NCBI GenBank assembly: GCA_014529385.2
Contig: CM043962.1
Coordinates: 125,753,470 to 125,817,469 of the forward strand
Direction of reading: 5' to 3'
DNA length: 64,000 bases
From: Adiantum capillus-veneris
Lineage: Eukaryota; Streptophyta; Polypodiopsida; Polypodiales; Pteridaceae
Both the position numbers and the translations under genes were made by a program. This document shows positions 10,166 to 22,974 of the stretch, piece after piece (within the stretch, counting starts at the first letter, position 1; the number at the start of each line of letters is the position of its first letter). The notes below the pieces were generated by a model. It had not been told where the DNA came from. It searched no databases and saw only the letters and a program-made list of their open reading frames with translations.

Positions 10166-12109
10166 TATAATGGGAATGGCCTATGAACTTAGAGAATAGC
10201 GGAATTAAGAGAATTAGAGTGAGCAATTTTGAGAGCATAGAGGGTGAACTTAATTGGTAGTAGCAACTCTATCATAACACTTAATTAACTAGGCATGAAC
10301 AATACTTTTACAAGAGAGAGAGAGTAGAGAATATGACAATAGTTGAGGACCGGATTTATGTGGAGCCGGTCCCCCCTCCAAAAGGCATTTGTATTATGGA
10401 TTCTCTCATTAAGAGAGACTTGGTACAATACAATCTTTGTGTTCCTTGAGACCTCCTTGGCAATATGAAGATGAAAGGTTCACACACCAAGCTTTTGCAT
10501 AATTTCAACAATCAATCCTAGCTTGGAAACAATCAAGAACTTGGGAACATCATTAATCTTTGTGTTCCCTAAATCATTTGAGTGCATGAAGATGTATACT
10601 TTTTATGCATCAACTTGTGCTTAAAGCAATAATTAATATACCTTGCAATACAATTAATCTACTTGCAATAAGTAATTAATCTACTTGCAATAAACCATTA
10701 GCCTTCTTGCAATAAGCATAACATGCACTTGTAGAAAGCTTTAACTATCCCAAGCCTCAATCCCAAGACCTCAAACACCTTCGAAGGTGGAGAGAGCTAG
10801 CAGGGAATGAGGGTAGGGAAGAGGAAGAAGAAACATTTCATAGGAGAAAGAAGTAGTTCCTCACTTATCATACTCTTGTTGCTAGCATACATAATAGCAT
10901 AGTAAATAAGAAGGAGGAGATGGCAAGCTTAAGCATTGAAGCATAGCTCTTGGTTGGATTTGCATTCCATAGCCAAGAGAGTTGGTGTAGGCTCTCAACT
11001 TCTCAAGGAGCTTGGAGAAGGAGATGGAGCTCTTCCACTTTGCATAGCACACAATGACAGTGTTTGTGAGTGTGTGTGGGTGAGTATACCCCCTAAGCAC
11101 CCCCCTAGCTTGCTTGGGTCGACCCCCCCTTGTAGCTCATGCTTGAAGCTCATTGGACCCCTCCAGGCCTAGCCAATCACAAGCAGGAGCCATTACAAGC
11201 AACATGGGTAGCCTTAAGACAAGTGTCCCCCTTTCCCCTTTGAGAGAGAGGACTTGATAAATGCAAAATCAATTAATTAAATATCCTAAATTATCATTGG
11301 ACCCCTTGGGTGGCCAACCAATAGGCTTCAGGCACACCATGAGGGCAACATGGGGAGGAACTTGACAAGTGTCCTTGCTGCCTCTTCAAGCTGGGGCTTC
11401 CCTTGTGTCTGTGTGTGTGTGTTCTCTCTCATCCCCCCCCTTGTAGGCTCGCCCCCCTCCTTGTAGGGATCTTTTTGGCTTTAGGAGCTCAAGCACCTCA
11501 GTCATCAAGCATGACAAAGCACTTGAACTAGGGGGTGTTCCCACAAGCATCTCAAGGCACCTCAAGCACCTTAATCATGTAGCAAGTCAAGCACCTCAAG
11601 CATGGAGCCAGTCAAGCACCTCAAGCATCTTAATCAAGCACCTCAAGCATGTCAAGCACCTCAAGCACGACAAGCACCTTAAGCAGGACAAGCACCTCGA
11701 GCTTAGGCCGGGTTCCCACCTCAAGCTCAGCCCTAGCTTGCCTAAGGTCAAAGGACTTTTACACACATTATTGGAGGTCTTCAATGAAGCTAACCCTAAG
11801 GTCTTATGCTCCATTGGTTCGCCTTGCTCTTTGATAGACCATCTCTCATTTGGGCCCCTAAGGACTTTTACACACATTATTGGAGGTCTTCAATGAAGCT
11901 AACCCTAAGGTCTTATGCTCCATTGGTTAGCCTTGCTCTTTGATAGACCATCTCTCATTTGGGCCCCTTAACCATTGGCCCCGTGTTGAGATAGATCTAT
12001 AAGCACATGTCTATATCTTAACCCTTGTTCCCGTGTATTCTCCCACATTAAGTGATCAGTTTAATATGAGAAAATCATTTGGGTTGGATATATATTAATT
12101 TTTATGACA
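10166..12109 (-). repeat. 3' LTR of the minus-strand gypsy element (1944 bp)
   Basis: On the minus strand it begins TGTCATAAAAATT next to the polypurine tract. At its far end the expected TGTAATGGG (plus-strand reading) is TATAATGGG, a single change in the terminal dinucleotide. It contains an aagcacctc minisatellite (about 11545-11700), a 109-bp tandem duplication at about 11751-11967 containing the core acacacattattggagg, and only about eight GT units near 11404-11422. Confidence 0.9.
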
Positions 12110-12124
12110 TTACCTCTCTCTTGA
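12110..12124 (-). promoter_or_regulatory. Polypurine tract (minus strand)
   Basis: On the minus strand this reads caagagagaggtaa directly before the 3' LTR start. The plus-strand relative has caacagagaggtaa at the same place. Confidence 0.75.
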
Positions 12125-12479
12125 AATCATAGTCGTCCGCGACTATGAGGTAGAGATGGTAAAGTCTCACCCATTAGTCCATTGGTCTTAGTAGGTAGAG
12201 GATCCATTTTTACCCTACGACATCATTCCAGAGTGGATGACTAATCCACTTGGTGCTTGAGAGACATTGTCTGCCGCAAGCATGTCTGCTCTTTTTAGTC
12301 CTTATCATACTTCCAAAGTAGAGTGACAAGGTCTACTTGGTGTTTGGGAGACGTAGTCACCACAAACATGATCCTAAGTATGCATACTTTAAAATTTGTG
12401 CACAAAACATAAAAAGAGAGTCCTTTAAGACAAAAACATTGATCATTTAAAATGCATTTCTTTTACATTTGCTTACTCT

Positions 12480-13610
12480 TTTGTGTCATTGTAAGAATCA
12501 TTAACAAGGTTCATATTATCCTTAAGCCATGTTCTTTGCATGCATTTAGCATCTTTGAAAGGATAATTAAATAAGATACTGTCAGTAATTTTACCATTTC
12601 TTAATACCTTGTCTTCTTGTTGAAGGATGAACTTGGGTTGGAGCTCCTCTGCTTCATCCTCGATCTGTGGCGGGTCTTCATTTGTGTGTAATTTGCCTTA
12701 GATGAGCCTTGGGAAAGTTTAGTAAGACCCAACTTTTTTTTTTTTTTTAAAGGATAAGGTTCTTTTGTGCGTAACGGCAGGAGCCTCTTTTGCCTAGCTA
12801 ATAAATGGATATAGCCTGTTTAATCTTGTAAAAAGATTCGTTTTGATCTCGGCTATACTCCTTTGCAATGAAGATCTTCCCAGGTATCTTAAGCTACAAG
12901 GGACTTTTGGATCTTCCGTCTTTAGCCTCGAAAGGTAGTTTCTGCTTAGAAGTATATTCACGTTATTAGAGACATACTGTTGTTAAGATAAGTACTTCTC
13001 TCATTTTGAGCATTGATCTACTTCGAATCACAGGCTTTTAGTAGATCAAGGATCATTAGTTTTGTAACTTTGCTTTTGGCCATCCGTTGGAATAGTAGGC
13101 CGACATAAGAGGATTACTCTAATTCTGATAGAGACTAAAATTAGTGGTCATAGTAGGATTTCTATTCGACACAATTGGATGTTGGCAAGCCATGGTCCTT
13201 TTTTCATACTTCATCTTTTGGTATACCATACAGTTTGAAACATTCTCTTGTATGTTATTGTTTCTTGGTAAGCCAATTCAAGTATGCTTTTACTCCTAGC
13301 AGAGTAAATTCGAATTTCTCTTTGCCCCGCATATGGAAGGAGCATGGGAAGTAAGGAAGATATAGCCTATTGAGGTATGGAAGATAACCATCCTTTTTCG
13401 TGAGTGGTTCTTTTTCTTCCATTTGTAAGGCTATTATCATATCCCTAAAGCCTGGGTTAGAAGCATATTTAACTATCATAAAACATAGCTCATTGTAAGT
13501 TGCTATTGATATCCTATCTACCCTTGGCCATTGGAAAAGTGCATCGGCTACATGATTGTGCTTGCCAGCAATGTGAGCAAAGTAGAATTTAAATTGCAAA
13601 AAGAAATTTT
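12480..13610 (-). pseudogene. RNase H end and integrase remnants of the minus-strand gypsy element
   Basis: From 13599 the frame gives FKFYFAHIAGKHNHVADAL, the last RNase H motif with its catalytic Asp (VADAL). It continues into the linker before the integrase zinc domain (EEKEPLTKKDGYLPYLNRL). After the stop near 13255 only scattered integrase-core traces can be read (a segment like KLMILDLLKA near 13040). The extreme C-terminal tail follows (EDKVLRNGKITDS, then KDNMNLVN) near 12610-12480. The RT is absent. It aligns colinearly with 35400-36970 of the plus-strand element. Confidence 0.75.
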
Positions 13611-13616
13611 CCTACC

Positions 13617-14764
13617 TCATTTGATTGTCCGAGAGCCCTGGTTTTTTCTCTTAACCCCTTGTTGGGAATCGATTTGAGAGGCGACCATAGTATGGTGTAT
13701 GACCGCCGATATGGTATTAGGCATTTGTGAGTTAATATACTCGGCCTTCTCTTCAGAAATACCCGCACATAATTGTTGCTCTTGCTCCCCAAAGTCTATC
13801 TTTTTGTAGATAGTGGCTTTGAGAAATAAATCCCAAAACTTATCGACATACTTTTGGATAGACTCGTAGGGAGAAAGTTTCAAGTTTTGCCATTCTGTGA
13901 GGACATTTTCTTGAGCGTTGCTTGCCAGAAACTGTTTTATGATGGAGGCTCTTAAAGCCTTCCATGTCTTTGGAGCTTTTCTTTGGGCTTGTAGGCTATC
14001 CCACCATTGTCGAGCGGAACTTTGGTAATGCATAGATACTTGACGCAGTTTAGAGGACTCTGTGAAGCCCTCATCACCAAAGGCCGCATCAAGTTGTTGG
14101 ATGAAGGCCAAGACCTTGTCCATAGCACCAAAGGTGCCAGCATAGGGAAGGAAAGTGGTGTTCTTCCCTCCCTCTTTGAACTTCTTTAGCTTATTGGACC
14201 TTCTCCATATCGGATAGAACTTGCGATGGCCTTTCCTCTGGGGCTCTTTGAGAGAAGAGCCGCTACCTTCATTGGAATATGAGGAAGTTGATGAAGATGG
14301 AGAAGAGGGTGACCTCTTTCTCTCCTTTTCCTTTATTTGGTACCTCTCTTCCCTTTTGTGATAACGAGGAGGAGGACTTTGCAGTGATCTTTCCCCCTTG
14401 GGGGAAGTTGAAGATCGTTGAGGCTGCCGTCTTAGAGACTTTGTCTTTCTTCTTGGATGGAGGTAAGCCCGCTAGTAAACATTTAAGCGCTTCATGGGTT
14501 CTCCTCTTCTCTCACCGTAGAGAGCCCTCTCTTGGAAATCTCATGAAGAGACTTCTCAGGTGCTCTCTCTTTTGGGGGAGTTTGGAGAATCCCATAACTA
14601 TGAAGTTGTTGGAAAACTTCGCCTTGTAGGAATGGGTTTGCCATAGCTTGTTGCAGCTTAGAAACAAGACATTTGATAAGCATGGGAGCATCATCATTAG
14701 CACTTTCATGTGCAAAATCAAAGCTATCAATGTTCATTCTACTCTCTTGATTATTGTCAGCCAT
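13617..14764 (-). pseudogene. Gag of the minus-strand gypsy element
   Basis: The likely start is the ATG at 14764-14762 (MADNNQESRMN...). A frameshift near 14490 separates the N-terminal part from the main domain. After it come a Ser/Lys-rich linker, then FKEGGKNTTFLPYAGTFG, and the conserved gag core with SARQWWDSL, FLASNAQENVLTEW and LSPYESIQKYVDKFWDL. The frame ends about 30 residues after QIDSQQG; the CCHC zinc knuckle expected next is deleted and the sequence jumps to RNase H. Gag forms the virus-like particle of LTR retrotransposons. The core is close to the gag at 32715-33648. Confidence 0.85.
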
Positions 14765-15166
14765 GTTAACAAAATTTATGTTTATACTTAGTGTATGCTT
14801 TGGCAATACAAAACCTTTAGTTGCCACTCCTCTTAGCCTTTGAAAATCGGCTCTTAAGTATCTACACCCACGGCTCAAAGTGGTTAATTATAGAGAGTAG
14901 AGGAGTAGGTCTAACATAGCAGAGTTGCCAAGGGCTAGCTCCTTTCGGACTTCTTATGGCTCAATAATGGTAAAGCCGTAGGCAAGTCTAAAAAGACTCC
15001 ATTATTAAGTCCAAAGCTCCCGAGGTGTGCACCATCCCCCACATAGTGGACTTAACAAAACCGATATTAGATCCCAGTTCCACTTACCCTATTATAATTA
15101 ACAACATCAACCATTTATAGGCTACTTAAGGACCCCTCTTCTTAAGCAAGAAAAGAGAAACCAAAT
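14765..15166. other. Untranslated leader of the minus-strand gypsy element
   Basis: Sequence between the primer site and gag start. It has no open frame. Part of it (ccattattaagtcc, cccgaggtgtgcacc) recurs in similar form in the leader at 32150-32290 of the related element. Confidence 0.6.
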
Positions 15167-15179
15167 GCTCTGATACCAA
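15167..15179 (-). promoter_or_regulatory. tRNA-iMet primer binding site (minus strand)
   Basis: The minus-strand reading is ttggtatcagagc, a perfect match to the plant initiator-Met primer site, directly after the 5' LTR end. Confidence 0.9.
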
Positions 15180-17192
<2,013 letters not shown>

Positions 17193-17197
17193 TAGGG
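17193..17197. repeat. Target site duplication (taggg), right
   Basis: Matches the bases at 10161-10165 on the other side of the element. Confidence 0.85.
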
Positions 17198-17921
17198 TTT
17201 TCTCCTCATGTAAACTCCAGCGCACTTGAGAGCACACTTACACATTGGACTTCACCTTATTGGCGATTACGAAAAGAACTGTAGGGAGGGTCTGGGGTTT
17301 GCAAAGATAGAAGAGGATCACACCCAGGGAGGCAAGTGTAGACCAAGAATTATGAGAGTGGGTCATAGTAGTGGAAAAGAAGGGACACCCAGGGAGGTGA
17401 GACAGACATGCATGCATAAGCATCTTAAGGGTGCTAAGGTGAGGCTAGGGCATCCCCACACTTAGAAGGGGAAATATTCTAGGGACCCACAAATTTAGGG
17501 AGTGTGAATCACAAAAGATAACAGCACCAACGTGGAACAAAAAAGACACCTAGGGAGGTGAGATAAAAATGGAAGGTAGGGAGAAAGTGCACTCAGGGAG
17601 GTGGAAGGGGAAAATACAATGGACCCTGGTGAGGATTTGGGGGGTATCCCCACACTAAAAACTTTACTGGCATAGTAAATGAATGTCTGGATGAGTGCAA
17701 GGCAACATCCAAGGAGGTGGTGATTCAAGTAAAGAAAAAGGGAAAAGAAAGGTAGGACATTGAGGAGATCACCAAGGGAGGTGATGTAGAAAGGAAATTA
17801 GAAGCCACCAAGAATTATGAAGGAAAAATAAGTCGCTGCCACCAGGAAGGGGGAGGTTGTGGAGCATCCTGCCACCATTGGAGAAAAAGGGTTACTATAA
17901 AGACCACAATGAATATGACTA
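17198..17921. repeat. Spaced short repeats of a cacccagggaggtg-like motif
   Basis: A near-palindromic motif with consensus cacccagggaggtg occurs at least six times, at about 17331, 17388, 17549, 17590, 17709 and 17770, with degenerate forms nearby. Spacing is irregular. On the minus strand this lies just beyond the end of the integrase remnant, where some gypsy lineages carry repeats between pol and the 3' LTR. No open frame is credible. Confidence 0.6.
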
Positions 17922-19090
17922 CTAAGAATGCTTGAAACCCTGGCTGGGATGAGGGCTTTGATTGTCAAGATGGGGAGGGTGGGTAGTACTTCTTGAGTCT
18001 ATATCCATTGATAGGAAAGGGTTCTTGACTGCCATCAAGTACTTGAATTTGAAATGAGCCATTGGGGAACGCTTGAATCCTTTGAAAGGGCCCATCAATC
18101 TTTGTTGTGGAAACTTTCCATAGAGAGAATCATAGGCCAGGACTAGGTCACCTTCTTTGAGGAGTTTGGGTTTCAAAAAACCATCATGGTATGCCTTTCA
18201 TCGTAGTTCTGTTGCTTCAATGCACCGCAGGGACATTCGGCGAATTTCATCTAAGCATTCCAAGTGGAGTAGTCTTTGTGCCAGTGATTCTTGATTTCCC
18301 AATCTTTCAGATATGGCCACTCGCAAAGAGGAAACTTTCCATAGAGAGAATCATAGGCCAGGACTAGGTCACCTTCTTTGAGGAGTTTGGGTTTCAAAAA
18401 ACCATCATGGTATGCCTTTCATCGTAGTTCTGTTGCTTCAATGCACTGCAGGGACATTCGGCGAATTTCATCTAAGCATTCCAAGTGGAGTAGTCTTTGT
18501 GCCAGTGATTCTTGATTTCCCAATCTTTCAGATATGGCCACTCGCAAAGAGGATAGTTCTAGCTCAATAGGAAAAATGGCCTCAGTACCATATACTAGTT
18601 GAAAAGGGGTTTATCTTGTTGTTACTTTGTGAGCAATCCTGTAAGCCCAGAATGCTTCGACCAATATATCATCCCAATCTCTTTTGTGTGCTGCAACTGT
18701 ATGTATCAGGATTGAGCAAAGGATCCTATTTGTGACCTCCACTTGTCCATTTGCACGAGGATAGTATGGAGTGGATTTCCTGTGAACGGATCTTGTAAAG
18801 TGTTGACAACTCCTCAATGATTTTGTTAACAAAATGTGCTCCGCGATTACTGACCAACTCTAAGGGACTTCCAAATCTAGTGATGATATTCTCGTATAGA
18901 AAAAGGGCTACATTTTCACCATCTGTTGTCCTCATTGCTTTTGCTTCACACCACTTTGTGAAATAGTCAGTGCATACCAATATATATTGGTTTCGTCGTT
19001 GTCGGGTGGGTTCAAAGGGCCCCACAAAATCTATGCCCCACTTCTCAAAGGGTTTTAATGGTAGGATAGGGGTCAATGGCATGGCTCCAC
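17922..19090 (-). pseudogene. Gypsy integrase, broken
   Basis: The core is read at 19082-18726: WGIDFVGPFEPTRQR, then YILVCTDYFTKWCEA and RFGSPLELVSNRGAHF. The first catalytic Asp (GIDF) is present; the second, normally VSDRG, is Asn here. A shifted frame at 18832-18611 continues with STPYYPRANGQVEVTN, containing the catalytic Glu, and HKRDWDDILVEAFWAYR. The C-terminal domain is readable at 18176-17922 (LKEGDLVLAYDSLYGKFP). Between them a 221-bp segment is tandemly duplicated. The style (GIDFVGP, CTDYFTKW) differs from the 30368 element, so this is another lineage. It is inactive. Confidence 0.8.
18110..18551. repeat. 221-bp tandem duplication inside the integrase
   Basis: Copies at 18110-18330 and 18331-18551 are directly adjacent and differ at about one base (caccgcag versus cactgcag). 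The near identity shows the duplication is much younger than the decay of the gene around it. Confidence 0.9.
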
Positions 19091-19099
19091 TCTTTGGAG

Positions 19100-19510
19100 C
19101 TAGAATTTTCTTTTATTGTGCCCATACTGAGTGTGTGTATTACCATGTATACTAGCAGGCACATTATTATTATGTGTTTTCTTATCATCGGGGTCATCAT
19201 GAATATGTGCTTTCACTATGGCTTCCTCAATTGTTTTAGGGTCTTGGGTCTTGACATACTTCTTAAGTTCTGGAATCAGACGTCGTATGAACCCTTGTAC
19301 TTGTTGAAAGGTATCCAAGCCTTCCAACTTGAGGATGACATCCCGATAGTGAGAGATATATTCAAGGAGTGATGGATATTGGCGCATGGAGCACGTGTCC
19401 CAAGCGGTCCAATTCCGATCGGCCTCATTTGTAGGCAAAAATTCCTTGCTAAATATTGCTTCAAAGGCTGCCCAACTCTGTGGTATGATGTTCTTCTCCT
19501 TGAGAGACAT
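19100..19510 (-). pseudogene. Gypsy gag fragment
   Basis: The frame reads 136 residues. It has the retrotransposon gag core: SWAAFEAIFSKEFLPTNEADR, then YISHYRDVILKLEGLDTFQQ and VQGFIRRLIPELKKYV. It stops 20 residues after a His/Asn-rich stretch and is followed within about 20 bases by integrase, so the zinc knuckle and most of pol are deleted. Its sequence is not close to the gag at 32715-33648, which supports a separate lineage. Confidence 0.75.
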
Positions 19511-19770
19511 CCACCGTGGCTAACGGCCGCACACTCTTAGAAGCCTCCCCCCTTCGCCAAGGCGATCCTGTCAAGCCCAAGAGGGCGCCGTTTCGTGCAC
19601 CATAGCTCAGCTTTCAAAACAGGAAAGCGTGCTCGTTTTAGGTAGTCCCTTGCTAAATTTGGAAAAAGCCTTACAAAGGCCACGGGTCTCACCTAAAGGC
19701 CCTATTTTTAGGGGCAAAAAGTGACCACGCTTAAAAGAGAGAGTGGAAGAGAGACTTCTAGCTAACCTAA
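19511..19770. other. Leader of the minus-strand gypsy remnant
   Basis: Sequence between primer site and gag on the minus strand, without a credible open frame. Confidence 0.5.
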
Positions 19771-19782
19771 GCTCTGATACCA
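19771..19782 (-). promoter_or_regulatory. tRNA-iMet primer binding site (minus strand)
   Basis: Minus-strand reading tggtatcagagc is a perfect initiator-Met primer site, one base after the LTR end. Confidence 0.9.
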
Positions 19783-19783
19783 G

Positions 19784-19955
19784 TGTAAGAACTAGGGGAA
19801 ACTAAACTGAAGATCCTCCTCCCAACCTCCCTTTATATAGGCGGGCTCCTAGTCCCTTGCCCTAGACGGATCCCCTGTCCACACTGTCTAGCCCGACCCT
19901 TGGCCGTAGTCCATGACCATCCTAGTTCTTAGGTTACAGGGCCCTTGTCCTGACA
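19784..19955 (-). repeat. 172-bp 5' LTR (minus strand)
   Basis: On the minus strand it runs from TGTCAGGACAAGGG to TTCTTACA, with a ctatataaaggg TATA box. By eye it is over 90 percent identical to the LTR at 3873-4047. It abuts LINE sequence at 19956. Confidence 0.88.
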
Positions 19956-20935
19956 TCACAACTAGAGGCCACATAGGACGGAGTTTTTCTATCTCTTGGT
20001 CAATCCGACAAGGATGTCTCTTGGTAGCTTATTTCTTTTGGTTTTTTGTTGAGGCCATGTTACTTTTAGTGTGCCACATGACACCACAATGGAGAGGTCT
20101 TGCTATGCCTTTGAATGGCTTGCCAAATTTGTTTGGATCAGGAGTATGCATATGACACTATGCTCTTTTTACATGATGACATAAACACTTTGGATGGTCT
20201 ACGTGACGCTCTTGCTACCTTTTTCTTGGCAAGTGGTGTACTCATCAATGGGCACAAGTCCTTTGGTTTTCTTGGAGGAGTTTATGAGGATTGTTAGTGG
20301 GGTATGCATGATAATTCCACATGGTTTCCCATAGCATAGACTTCCATATATTTGGGTTTTCATGTTGGCATTGATGTGTCTATTGAAAAACTATTGAGCA
20401 GCAAGTTCTATAGTCTATCAAGAGGAAGCTCTGCCATTAGTCTTCCTTGAATTTTCCTTTGAATGGCAAAGAACTTGTGGTGAATCAGGTACTTCTTACG
20501 ACGGCTTGGTTCACTACATCTTGCATGACTCTTTCCTCTGGATTCATGGCACGTTTGCGACGTGTGCAACGTTTTGTGGAGTGTCTTAGATGGATTTTAA
20601 TGAAACACGGACCCAAGTTCATTGGGACACAATTACATTGAGGCTTCATGATTATTGATCCAGAGATACAGAGCAAAGCATTATTTGCCAAGCTCATAGT
20701 GCACGGACTGTTTCCTGGAGTTGAGCCTTCGAAAACATTTATAAACCATGCTTTGTCATGGGCCTCTGTGTCTTCTCATTTCCTAAATTCACCCTTCACT
20801 TATGCATTTAAGATGTTTTGAAATGATTTTCTTTTTCTGAGATTGGGGACCTTTATGGCTCTTCTTTCAGCTTATTATGATGAACCTCTTAAGATTCCTC
20901 CTGAGCAATGTTACATATCCCTCTCTTTCAGTAAA
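19956..20935 (+). pseudogene. L1-type LINE ORF2 fragment: RT palm to post-RT region
   Basis: Successive frames give SWSIRQGCLL (the RQGCPLSP block), then QEYAYDTMLFLHDDINTLDGL, the catalytic box. The usual YADD reads YAYD at 20145-20156, so one catalytic Asp is replaced by Tyr. Next come NGHKSFGF and LNGKELVVNQVLLTTAWFTT, then IDPEIQSKALFAKLIVHGL near 20660-20700. Order and spacing match LINE ORF2 downstream of the palm. The upstream part is cut off by the gypsy LTR at 19955. Several frameshifts make it dead. Confidence 0.8.
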
Positions 20936-21022
20936 ACAACTTGCAAGTTTTAAACGCATAAAAAATACACTTTATCTGCATTTCTCTACACCAACAGAGC
21001 AACGACGCCGATCTACAGACGC

Positions 21023-21090
<68 letters not shown>

Positions 21091-21360
21091 TGGCTTGCGA
21101 GGAGATATAGACACCCCCCCCCCCCCCCCAACACACACACACACACACACACACAGATATCTTTCTTGATCGACATGGAAGGGGTCAGTGAGAGAGAAAG
21201 AGTTGCATCTCTGAGAGATTCCACTCAGGGGGGTGTCACATTGGGGCGGGCGATGCCGAGGTGACGGGAAGCCATTTGTCCAACAAAAAGTGAAAGTTGG
21301 CCTCCCACTCATGCCAGAGGGGCGGCAACCCCCCCCCCCCCCCCCCCCCGGGCAACTTTT
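20936..21360. repeat. Cluster of simple repeats
   Basis: (GA)n at 21028-21087, a C run at 21113-21130, (AC)n at 21131-21153 and a second C run at 21331-21350. Apparent open frames here are translations of these repeats. Confidence 0.85.
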
Positions 21361-21944
21361 CCCCATGGGTGTCCAACTGCAAAAAGGCGAGGCGGGAGAT
21401 TTTTTCATGCGCGTTGCACTCTGTTAGGGAACGTCGAAACCAGAAGCTTTACCATTTGGTTGTCTCTCACTGGCTGCAGATAAAGGTCATCTTTTTTGTA
21501 ATCACCCCAATATGATTGCGCTTTGGTGGCCACAAGCGAGATGGGAGAGGGGCGGGTGCCAGCCTCACTTACGATTTTCCCCAAATCGTGTTGCAATACC
21601 TGCACGATTTGGGACTTCATCATGGAATACTCTTATTAGACGTTCGTGGTGGCGCATACTAGCTCTTCTTCAATTTTACTTTGCAAAATCTACAAGACTC
21701 CATTTTGCTCTACAACCCACCCATGTGCATGCCATTTAAAAAATCCCAAGGCAAGTGCTGATCTCTCAGAGATGTGGGGTTGCTTCTACTGTTCTCGGAG
21801 TTAACCATCTCACCCCCATGAGTTTGGATGCCTACTTTGCATCCTTTTTGACCTTTTTTATCTTCCACGGAAGCTGCCAAGAATTGCCTCAAGAATCTTT
21901 TCTCGGAATCGTGGTCACATACTGCCAAAGTCGATGGATGGAAA
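21361..21944. other. Unassigned region
   Basis: No gene recognised. Small frames on both strands lack motifs. Confidence 0.4.
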
Positions 21945-22440
21945 TTCTATGGACTTGAACCTCAAAATCATATTAAATTCAAAATGTTGTAAAGCAAGGG
22001 TGACACTCTCACGGTTCACAATTAGCCAACAACAAGCAAACCGACGGACATGCTTTGCTAGGCTGCAAACGTGTTTTCTCCTCATCAATGCTCGTCTACA
22101 TGACAGATGAACAGAGTGTTCTAGCACCTTTCCCCTACTCTCATCCTAGTTTAAGTGGTCGCTCAATTTACTTTACTCATAAAAATTTTAGGTTTGTTTC
22201 CCACAAGAAAACAAACGAGGAGGGAGACATCCCTACATAAGAAAAGAAGCCCGTAGGCTATAAAAAACTAGTTATTCCTACCTAATTTGCAAAATTTTTT
22301 GGTATAGCGATATACTAAAAAGAGCCTGGTTAAGATGTATAGCCTAGAGGCCCGTGAGCTATTCACGATCTTGAACATCCACACAAATTGTTTAATGCTA
22401 GCTAGCTCTCCACTGAGAGTGCTCCCCCATACTCCCATAA
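21945..22440 (+). repeat. Diverged copy of the 26020-26440 segment
   Basis: Shared landmarks in the same order include ttctatg-acttgaac, aaaccgacggacatgctttgc versus aaaccgagcggatatgctttgc, gagggagacatccc, aagatgtatagccta versus aagatgtacagccta, ctattcacgatc versus ctgttcacgatc, and aatgctagctag. Identity is moderate with indels. The other copy lies just downstream of the DUF599 gene; no DUF599 coding sequence accompanies this copy. Confidence 0.7.
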
Positions 22441-22974
22441 CTTTAGAGGGCTCAACACCCATCGATGACCCTTTTGCAACGTGGCTAGAGTCCCATACCC
22501 CATGTTTGTAGGCAATATATACGACATCACTAGTGCATTTTTACAACGTACAGAAGAAGAATCACTTATATTGTTCCAGTCTAACTGGGTGGTGCAAGCC
22601 ATAAAGACGAAAGGTGATTGAAGCACCCCCCAACAAAATCACCAAGGTAAGTGACGATAACCATCGGTATTTCTAGCAGCGGGGTTTATTTGTAGTGGGC
22701 AAGCTATGGGAGCTCATATATTTGACGAAGGGCCCTCTAAAAGCCCATTATGGGGCCTCTGAGGGATTCCTCTAACCTTGCTAGAGGCTCTTATAAGGAG
22801 GCCTTCAAAAACTGCTAAAAGCACCTCGTAGCCTTTTGCAAGTTGCACTTGCCAAGTCCTACCTCTTCCATTAATTCTTGGAGCAATTTCAATAGGGAAG
22901 CTTCAACCACCCCCGAACTTATCTTGTGTTGGTATGGAAAGAAGCCCTATCAGTAGGAACTCTCTCCCCCTAAA
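22441..22974. other. Unassigned region
   Basis: Non-coding sequence between the duplicated segment and the LINE remnant. Nothing recognised. Confidence 0.4.

Larger units (their letters stand above)
17922..19955 (-). mobile_element. Minus-strand gypsy remnant: LTR, primer site, gag, integrase
   Basis: From right to left the order is 5' LTR (19955-19784), primer site, leader, gag and integrase. Protease, RT and RNase H are missing between gag and integrase. The 3' LTR is not found; the left side was interrupted by the younger element at 10166-17192. The LTR is of the same family as the one at 3873-4047. Confidence 0.8.

Noticed and set aside
10882-11172. Paired open frames on both strands repeated at 15896-16186
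   Set aside because: They lie in the two LTR copies and have no motif; their identity reflects LTR identity, not gene conservation.
15167-15179. tRNA gene suggested by tggtatcagagc
   Set aside because: Only the short 3'-complement is present, at LTR boundaries; no cloverleaf sequence surrounds any of the four sites.
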